Shown here: positions 58,079 through 64,000 of the stretch, piece after piece | How positions within the stretch are numbered: position 1 is the first letter of the stretch | How the letters are laid out: the number at the start of each line of letters is the position of its first letter | From: Candidatus Peregrinibacteria bacterium | GTDB lineage: Bacteria; Patescibacteriota; Gracilibacteria; UBA1369; LOWO2-01-FULL-3 | Direction: 5' to 3' | DNA length: 64,000 nt | Assembly: GCA_018654255.1 (NCBI GenBank) | Contig: JABILX010000004.1 | Location: 1-64,000, forward strand | Translations under genes and position numbers: made by a program | The notes under the pieces: model-generated | What the model saw: the letters and a program-made list of their open reading frames with translations, nothing else | Databases searched by the model: none | Told to the model about the DNA's origin: nothing

Positions 58079-61060
58079 ATGGAAAAACAAATATATCCGT
58101 TAAATATTGCCCCCGGAGAACAGCCAAAACCGCAATCTCCAATCCCAACCGCTCCAAAAAAGCCAACTTTCAAGGAGTGGATTAAATCTAAAAAGTGGAT
58201 TTTTGCAGGAGTTCTGGGTGTTTTGGTGGTAGGAGGAGGGGTGTATGCGGCATTGACAATGGATTTTGGTGAGAATGTGAAAGGGATGATGCAATTTTCT
58301 GAGGACGGGAAATTAGGAATCGAAATTGAATCAGTCACGCCAGAAGATTGGGCGGTAAAAGGTTTGGATGAAGTTACATTCACTGTAGATTTTGCAGATT
58401 TAATTGAATATACGAGTGATGAAGAGAGTTTGTTAACAAAAATATCAATTGATTATGGAGATGGAACAGGTGGTGATGTAGCGGCTATTAATCATCCGAC
58501 AACATTTAAGCATACATATGATTTTTCGGGATCGAAAACAATCACGGTTTGGATAGTGCCAAAAAATGGTGGATCTGCATCAGATACTATTGATTACGAA
58601 ATCAAAAAACCAGAAGATGTTGACCCATTCACAGACTTCATTGTTACTCCAAGCTGGGAAGAAGGAAATGTTAACATGACTTTAGGATTTGATGTGGAAA
58701 CAACTGGTGGTTTTAATCACATGTTACTTGCAGATTGGAGTGATGGTAGCGATACAGAATATAAAAAACTAATTGGGGGAAAAGGGACTCTGACCCATGA
58801 GTATACACAGGCAGGTGATTATCAAATAACAGTAGTCGCATGTAATAACGTAACCAACCCTGGAGATCCTACTGATCCAAATCAATGTCTAACAAAGCAG
58901 ATTCAATACAAAGTTAATGAAACACAGCCTGAAGGAGGAGAGACAGATCTGTTATCTGTAGAAAAAAACACAATGATACTTACAGATGAGACCTTATCAG
59001 GAAATATAGATTTTACAGGTTTTAATACCTCGGATATAGCCAACTACACATTGAATCTAAAAAGAAATGATGCGATTATAAAAGAAATAATCTCTGGTAC
59101 AGAAGCTGCTGAAAATCAAAAAATTCCGTTCAGCTGGGATGGAAAAATCAATTCAGTTTTTCAAAAACCAGGTGAGTATGTCCTCGAATTAACTGTAATA
59201 CAGCCAGGACCAGCAGGCCCTCAAGATTTAATAATCGATATGTTCGATGAGACTTTTTACACGATACCAAAACTTAAAAAATTGGCCTTTAAAGATAAAG
59301 CGACCCTTGAAGAGGTAGATTACTTGAACATAGATAATAAGAATTTTGATACTGTAGAAATTCAATATGAAGTTGGGGAATTGCCTTTAGCGGTTGGAGG
59401 GAAGGAAAGTGTTGTCAAAGTTGGAATTGTTAAGAAAAATAGTGAAGGGTTTGTGGATGTGGCATTATTCACAAATAAAACCGAAGAAACATTTAATTGG
59501 GATTTTAAAAATATTCTTGATGGAGACGTTGAATATGGTGAATATTTAATTTCTGTATCAGTTGCTAGTGATGAATATCTGGGCTTAAATCCAACGGGAG
59601 TGTTTTCATACGACAAAACAATCGAACTCAAACTAGCTGCACTAGAAGACGCTACTCTGGAAACATTTCAATTTGTAGACAAGAACGGACAGCCACTCAA
59701 CAACCCAGTATACGACAACTACGAACCACCAACAGAAAACGAATCAGACACAGCAGACGAAGTCTTCGTTGAATATGAAATAGAGAACCTAGGATTAGAA
59801 ACTAATGCAGCAATTTTTGTATATGAAGAAGATTCAGAAAGCGCAATTATTGAGAGCCCTTGGATGAGTACCAGCTCATACAAATGGGAGATGACAGCAA
59901 ACGATTTGTATAAATTGGAATTAAACAAAACCTACAAACTAAAAGTAGCAACAACAGATCCTGTATATGGAGATCAAAAATTTGTAGAAGAAATTACACT
60001 AAAGGTAGGAGAGGCAGAGCCAGTCTTGCCAAAATGTAGTGACCTTATAGATAATGATGAGGACGGAACAATAGATCTTCTTGATCTAGGGTGTGAATCT
60101 CCGACAGACAATACCGAAGATCCAGATCCAGTCATCGAAGACCCAATCACTTGCACATACAACAACAAATCATACGCAATTGATGAAACATTCGACGCAG
60201 CAGATACATGCAACACATGTACTTGTGATGACGATGGAGGAATAAGCTGCACCACAGAAGTCTGCGAGCCAGACACAGACACCGGTACAAATACAGATAC
60301 AGACCCAGACCCGGATCCAGACCCAGCCGACGCTCCCCCTACTCTCGACCTTGGTCTCAATGATGCCCCAACTCCAGCTCAATGTGATGACGATCTGGAC
60401 AACGATGATGATGGAGATACAGACTACCCAGAAGATGAAGGATGTACTTCAATCAACGATACAACAGAGAATTCAGAAGGCAGCAGCAACTCACAGAATG
60501 AAACTATAGAAATAACAAAAGTCAGCATTTCAAAAGCGACTTTCAATCCATATATAAACGAAGTCCAAATTCTGTACACAACAAGTGAAGACGCAAATGT
60601 AACGGTATCAATATACAACATGAAAGGAGAGAAGATTGTTGACCTGCTGTCAGAAGAACAAACAAAAGGTGATCACAACGTTTGGTGGACAGGAACCGTA
60701 AACAACAAAACTTTAGGCAAAAAAGTTGATGATGGAAGTTATATTTTCAAAATCACAGCCGCACACAAACAATACCCAACTATAAAAGATACAAAAGAAG
60801 GAACAGTTACAGTGAACACTCAAACATCGACCAACCCAGGAGACTTCGAAGACCTCGATGGAGGAGGAGCAGAACCAGCAGGGGATCCCGAACCTCAGGG
60901 AACATTAGGCTCAACCCCAGTAACTCCAGATCAATTAATAGCAACCCAAACACTACAAAATTCAACAACTGGCCAGTCAGCAGGAACTGGTCCAGGAGTA
61001 CTGATTTATCTATTGATTCCTGCACTTGCTTTACCATTTAAACCTAAAAAAAATGACTGA
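58079..61060 (+). CDS. Large anchored surface protein: PKD/Ig modules, VWC-like, FlgD-like, SAGTGP tail
   Basis: 993 aa from the second ATG (58079), which coincides with the predicted transcription start; the track uses 58076. One membrane helix is at ~37-58 (KWIFAGVLGVLVVGGGVYAAL). PKD/Ig-like modules follow (SIDYGDGTGGD, LLADWSDGSDTEY, PFSWDGKINS). Near residue 685 is CTYNNKSYAIDETFDAADTCNTCTC, like a von Willebrand factor C domain. Two Cys/Asp Ca-type motifs are present (CSDLIDNDEDG, CDDDLDNDDDG). A FlgD/Ig-like domain (VSIYNMKGEKIVDLL...NVWWTGTVNNK) is shared with the SLH proteins. The tail is TGQSAGTGPGVLIYLLIPALALPFKPKKND. Confidence 0.8.
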   Translation: MEKQIYPLNIAPGEQPKPQSPIPTAPKKPTFKEWIKSKKWIFAGVLGVLVVGGGVYAALTMDFGENVKGMMQFSEDGKLGIEIESVTPEDWAVKGLDEVTFTVDFADLIEYTSDEESLLTKISIDYGDGTGGDVAAINHPTTFKHTYDFSGSKTITVWIVPKNGGSASDTIDYEIKKPEDVDPFTDFIVTPSWEEGNVNMTLGFDVETTGGFNHMLLADWSDGSDTEYKKLIGGKGTLTHEYTQAGDYQITVVACNNVTNPGDPTDPNQCLTKQIQYKVNETQPEGGETDLLSVEKNTMILTDETLSGNIDFTGFNTSDIANYTLNLKRNDAIIKEIISGTEAAENQKIPFSWDGKINSVFQKPGEYVLELTVIQPGPAGPQDLIIDMFDETFYTIPKLKKLAFKDKATLEEVDYLNIDNKNFDTVEIQYEVGELPLAVGGKESVVKVGIVKKNSEGFVDVALFTNKTEETFNWDFKNILDGDVEYGEYLISVSVASDEYLGLNPTGVFSYDKTIELKLAALEDATLETFQFVDKNGQPLNNPVYDNYEPPTENESDTADEVFVEYEIENLGLETNAAIFVYEEDSESAIIESPWMSTSSYKWEMTANDLYKLELNKTYKLKVATTDPVYGDQKFVEEITLKVGEAEPVLPKCSDLIDNDEDGTIDLLDLGCESPTDNTEDPDPVIEDPITCTYNNKSYAIDETFDAADTCNTCTCDDDGGISCTTEVCEPDTDTGTNTDTDPDPDPDPADAPPTLDLGLNDAPTPAQCDDDLDNDDDGDTDYPEDEGCTSINDTTENSEGSSNSQNETIEITKVSISKATFNPYINEVQILYTTSEDANVTVSIYNMKGEKIVDLLSEEQTKGDHNVWWTGTVNNKTLGKKVDDGSYIFKITAAHKQYPTIKDTKEGTVTVNTQTSTNPGDFEDLDGGGAEPAGDPEPQGTLGSTPVTPDQLIATQTLQNSTTGQSAGTGPGVLIYLLIPALALPFKPKKND

Positions 61061-61790
61061 CGATAAAAAAACTTTCGAACCAGTAGATTTACAAACAGGA
61101 ACGCCCCCTCCCGCACCTGCGCCTGAGACTCCAGTCGCATCTGCGCCCGAGACTCCTGCTTCAGACATACAAATAACACCACCAGCCGCTGAAGAACCAG
61201 CAGTAGCACCTGAAGCCGCTCCGGCTCCCGAGCTTGCACCAGAAGCGCCAGCCGCTGAAGAGCCAGCAGCAGCACCTGAAGCCGCTCCGGCTCCCGAGCT
61301 TGCACCAGAAGCGCCAGCCGTGGAACCAGCAGCAGCACCTGAAGTCGCTCCGGCTCCCGAACTTGCACCAGAAGCACTGGTCCCAGAAACACCAGTTGCA
61401 CCAGAATCTTCAGAACTCAACGTGAAAACAACAGAGATAGTAAAACCAACAAGCGCAATCCTAGACGGAGAACCAGAAGGACAAAAAACAGCCGACGATG
61501 GATTCTTCAAGAAAAACAAAACGATGATTATGGGAGGAGTAGTAGCACTAATCGTTATAACAGTTATAGTTGGTATAGTTCTAAGTATTGGTAATTCAGA
61601 CAAACTAGAAGGAAGACTAGAAATGCTTAAAAAAGATGTAGAAACAGAAGCCGTACAAGCACCGGCCAAAGAAGAAGAACTTCCAACAAAAGCACCAACA
61701 GTCAATCCAAACGTTACACCAACAACAAGCCGCGCAGAACCAGATACTCAGAATTACCCAAACATCGTTTCACTTTACGCAGTAAAATAA
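61053..61790 (+). CDS. Pro/Ala-rich repeat protein with one membrane helix
   Basis: 245 aa from ATG 61053, overlapping the previous stop by 8 nt; the track's earlier start is in the preceding gene. Residues ~45-115 are three near-identical ~22-residue repeats (EEPAAAPEAAPAPELAPEAP). A membrane helix is at ~165-187 (MIMGGVVALIVITVIVGIVLSI), then a short external part with a coiled-coil start and a Pro/Thr-rich end. A Pro-rich cytoplasmic arm with a membrane helix suggests a spacer or docking protein, TonB-like in appearance only. Last gene of the surface locus. Confidence 0.7.
   Translation: MTDDKKTFEPVDLQTGTPPPAPAPETPVASAPETPASDIQITPPAAEEPAVAPEAAPAPELAPEAPAAEEPAAAPEAAPAPELAPEAPAVEPAAAPEVAPAPELAPEALVPETPVAPESSELNVKTTEIVKPTSAILDGEPEGQKTADDGFFKKNKTMIMGGVVALIVITVIVGIVLSIGNSDKLEGRLEMLKKDVETEAVQAPAKEEELPTKAPTVNPNVTPTTSRAEPDTQNYPNIVSLYAVK
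61183..61375 (+). repeat. Tandem ~66-bp coding repeat
   Basis: Three units of about 66 bp (the third shorter by one codon), sharing GCTCCGGCTCCCGA and GCACCAGAAGC, encode the Pro/Ala/Glu repeats. The high identity points to recent expansion or slippage, so copy number may vary. Confidence 0.7.
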
Positions 61791-61853
61791 TCGCAGCATC
61801 GAGCCGAGAGCCTCGACACCGAGCCGCACCACAACATCACGCGAAACAACACC

Positions 61854-62903
61854 TTATTTCGCTACAAAAACCTTCTGTGTAGGATAAGCAAACTCTATCT
61901 TCTCTTTGTTAAATCCTTCAATCAAAGCAAAGTTTATCTTTTGTTGAATGTCCATATATTCTTCATAGTCATTCGACAAAACATAATAAACCACTTCAAA
62001 ATTCAGGCTAAAATCACCAAGTGCAGCAAAATGCACACGCCCAAATTCAGTTCCCTTAGCACTTTTAACAATCCTTTTAATCATAGCAGGAACCTTCTCT
62101 AATTTAGCCTTCTTAGTTTCATAAGTGACCCCAATGCTAAAAGAAACTCTTCTCTTTTTCATTCTCTTATAATTCTGAATAGTAGACTCAACAATCTCCT
62201 TGTTTGGGATAACAAGCTCTTCACCGTCCAAAGCTGCAATTCGAGTAGTCTTTATTCCAACACTCTTCACAGCTCCACTCAATTTTCCAATCCTAATATG
62301 ATCACCAATCTTGAAAGGTTTGTCCAAATAAATCGAAACCGAACTAAGCAAATCGCTCAAAATATTTTGCACAGCTAAGGCAATTGCAATACCAGAAATT
62401 CCAAGTCCAGTAATCAAGGGAGTGATCTCATAACCAAGATTCGAAACAACAAACAAAATACCAATCGCCCAAATTATAAAATTAATAAACTTAGCAAAAA
62501 TAGGAAGTAAAGCAGATCCGCCTGGGCCAGCTTTCTCACCGAATTTCTTCACAAAGAAATTAACAAGCAAAGTGAACACTTTGATTCCCCAAAAAGTTGC
62601 AAAGACAATCATGAAAATTTTGAGCCACTTATCATATTCGAGAGGAATCATTAAATGAGTTCTAGCGATCCAAAGAACAATAAGCAAACATACAGGCCAC
62701 CTCACCTTCATCAAAATATCAGCTAGCAACTCATCAAAAGTATTTTCCGTCTTCTTGGCAAATTTCTCGAACATACTAAGAGCCAAAGGGACTAAAAATT
62801 TAAAAACGAGATAAAGAATAATCGCGACTCCAAAAACAAGAACGTAGTCCGGAACGATCTCATATTCAGCAACTTCGCGAAACTTTGAAATAATTGAATC
62901 CAT
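61854..62903 (-). CDS. MscS-family small-conductance mechanosensitive channel
   Basis: 349 aa from ATG 62903; the track's start at 62960 is a TTG 19 codons upstream. Four to five membrane helices precede the pore helix ITPLITGLGISGIAIALAVQNILSDLLSSVSI, typical of MscS TM3. The beta domain DKPFKIGDHIRIGKLSGAVKSVGIKTTRI follows, then the C-terminal alpha/beta part. It releases solutes under osmotic shock. The ATG follows TTTAACCT at 7 nt. It is 43 nt downstream of the 62947 gene. Confidence 0.92.
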   Translation of the reverse strand: MDSIISKFREVAEYEIVPDYVLVFGVAIILYLVFKFLVPLALSMFEKFAKKTENTFDELLADILMKVRWPVCLLIVLWIARTHLMIPLEYDKWLKIFMIVFATFWGIKVFTLLVNFFVKKFGEKAGPGGSALLPIFAKFINFIIWAIGILFVVSNLGYEITPLITGLGISGIAIALAVQNILSDLLSSVSIYLDKPFKIGDHIRIGKLSGAVKSVGIKTTRIAALDGEELVIPNKEIVESTIQNYKRMKKRRVSFSIGVTYETKKAKLEKVPAMIKRIVKSAKGTEFGRVHFAALGDFSLNFEVVYYVLSNDYEEYMDIQQKINFALIEGFNKEKIEFAYPTQKVFVAK

Positions 62904-62946
62904 AGGAGGTAGGTTAAAAGGAATTTTCGCCAACAATCCTACCACA

Positions 62947-63981
62947 TTAAACGGGAACAATAAATCTTTTTGATACTTTGCTAATCCTATTCACATCACC
63001 ATTCAACGCAATTAAAATTTCTTCATCAGGGTCAAAAAAATCAAACGAATTAGCATAATGCTCGTATCCCTCAGAAGAAGCATCGACAATATTAAAGAGT
63101 AGGTCAATAAGACCGTCATATTTACGGCCATAGTGGTCAAATTCTATTTCAGTTAAATCCTCAGGCAAACTGTTTTCAGCAGAAAGTAGTTTTTTAATCG
63201 GCAGTAGTACGGGACACCCATCCTCAGTAAATCCACGACGACAATACAATTGGTAGTCGCTAGTATCAGACGGGTCAAGCTTTAAAGAAACATTGTTTTC
63301 TTTTACATAGTCCATGTAATTAGACCAAGAAGCGAATAGTGGAGAACTAGTCTCAAAACGGACGGATCTCAAATAATATCCATTCCCATCATTAGATTCC
63401 AATTTTATACAAAGGTGTGGGTTTGCGGCAAAATATCTTCTGAGATTGGTGAATATGCGATGAAGCCGGGAAACCTTTATTGTAACGCCAAACTTCTCCT
63501 GCATTTGTTTTAGAATTATAGGACAAGTTACTGTGAAATTCGCCTTAGAGAAAGAGGCAAGGGTCTGCAAGACCATTCTCTCCTGAGGAGAAACTGTTAT
63601 TTTTTCCTTTTCACAGCTCCCGTTAATACTCATTTCAAAGTTAGAAATATCGAAATTACAAATGTGCGGACGCGGGTACAAAGAAAGATCATCTTCATGT
63701 TTTGGATTGTAAGCACCAAGAGCAGGAACATGCTCTGCATCAGTTAATTCAAAAGAAAAATTATTTCTACCAACTATTGTAAACCCAAGTAGAGAAGGAA
63801 TTTTCTCATTCAAAGATTCCACAACTTTTAAAAGAGCCCATAGCATATGATAGGTCAGCTCATAACCATCTTCAGAAGCCTTATTTTGAATATCCTCAAA
63901 AGTAGCTCCACCACCAGTTCTCATTTTTGCAAAAATAGTGCCAAAAATAGATTTTACAAGGCCAGGATCTCTTTTGTTCAT
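62947..63981 (-). CDS. Hypothetical protein, possible winged-helix regulator
   Basis: 344 aa, soluble. The N-terminal ~90 residues (DIQNKASEDGYELTYHMLWALLKVVESL) and the segment ~130-210 (VSPQERMVLQTLASFSKANFTVTC...VTIKVSRLHRIFTNLRRYF, then GYYLRSVRF) look like two helix-turn-helix/winged-helix units. The second ends with the beta wing G-Y-Y-L-R typical of such domains. A DNA-binding role is plausible but unproven. Upstream of the ATG is CTAACAGGT, like the core of elements A and B. First gene before mscS on this strand. Confidence 0.6.
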   Translation of the reverse strand: MNKRDPGLVKSIFGTIFAKMRTGGGATFEDIQNKASEDGYELTYHMLWALLKVVESLNEKIPSLLGFTIVGRNNFSFELTDAEHVPALGAYNPKHEDDLSLYPRPHICNFDISNFEMSINGSCEKEKITVSPQERMVLQTLASFSKANFTVTCPIILKQMQEKFGVTIKVSRLHRIFTNLRRYFAANPHLCIKLESNDGNGYYLRSVRFETSSPLFASWSNYMDYVKENNVSLKLDPSDTSDYQLYCRRGFTEDGCPVLLPIKKLLSAENSLPEDLTEIEFDHYGRKYDGLIDLLFNIVDASSEGYEHYANSFDFFDPDEEILIALNGDVNRISKVSKRFIVPV

Positions 63982-64000
63982 ACCTGTTAGGTGGGGAACA

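Noticed and set aside
48182-61790. A complete type IV secretion system
   Set aside because: Only pilin-like hairpins are present; no VirB4, VirB6, VirB11 or VirD4 homologue is seen in the window.
1-64000. Alternative genetic code with UGA as glycine, as in some Gracilibacteria
   Set aside because: Several genes end properly at TGA (for example at 23017, 34332 and 61060) and conserved proteins contain no in-frame TGA.

Overview
The window looks like a chromosome fragment of an uncultivated ultra-small bacterium of the Candidate Phyla Radiation, probably near Peregrinibacteria/Gracilibacteria. That placement is inference from gene style, because no rRNA is present. The supporting signs are AT-rich coding sequence, very large acidic S-layer-homology (SLH) and PKD-repeat surface proteins, multi-copy VirB2/TrbC-like pilin hairpins, a pyruvate formate-lyase pair, a tandem ThyX, a self-splicing intron in a tRNA, and almost no Shine-Dalgarno sequences. 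UGA is used as a normal stop, so the UGA=Gly code of some Gracilibacteria does not apply.

Layout. 1-2.6 kb: two GC-rich genes with strong Shine-Dalgarno sites (a lipoprotein and an exported coiled-coil/barrel-like protein), foreign in composition, around a 1-kb AT-rich gap with a candidate ~200-nt structured RNA. 2.7-8.8 kb: a hypothetical gene and two tandem S-layer proteins sharing a 5'-terminal hairpin leader. 9.0-16.2 kb: minus-strand cluster pflB-pflA-(O-antigen-ligase-like)-thyX-HAD. 16.3-24.8 kb: plus-strand cluster of an L,D-transpeptidase, two small unknowns, a 1558-aa unknown, a membrane-anchored HExxH protein and another unknown. 24.9-34.35 kb: a probable genomic island bounded by tRNA 3'-end-like sequence, carrying a four-gene restriction-modification-like operon, small unknowns, a terminase-small-subunit-like protein and a large serine recombinase whose 3' end runs into tRNA-Ile(CAU). 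That tRNA is split by a group I intron with an antisense HNH endonuclease ORF. 35-38.9 kb: rpsT, maf, a third S-layer protein and a YtxH-like protein. 38.9-43.8 kb: nucleotide and one-carbon metabolism (purD, purF, folD, tmk, dut). 43.9-48.0 kb: a DUF1385 membrane protein and secE-nusG-(unknown)-rplK-rplA. 48.2-61.8 kb: a seven-gene plus-strand surface locus (two triple-hairpin pilin-like proteins, a 1522-aa pilin-hairpin/PKD fusion, a 708-aa three-TM/PKD protein, two proteins ending in SAGTGP sorting-like tails, and an anchored Pro/Ala-rich protein). 61.9-64 kb: an MscS channel and an unknown.

How the parts fit: the metabolic genes suit a fermentative cell that makes some nucleotides itself. 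The SLH proteins, the L,D-transpeptidase, the PKD/pilin locus and the putative protease suggest heavy investment in the cell surface. The most novel candidates are the pilin-hairpin/PKD locus, a start-codon leader motif (TTAACC, about 8 nt before ATG) that seems to replace Shine-Dalgarno, two intergenic elements with the same core but different palindromic arms, and the doubly invaded tRNA-Ile.
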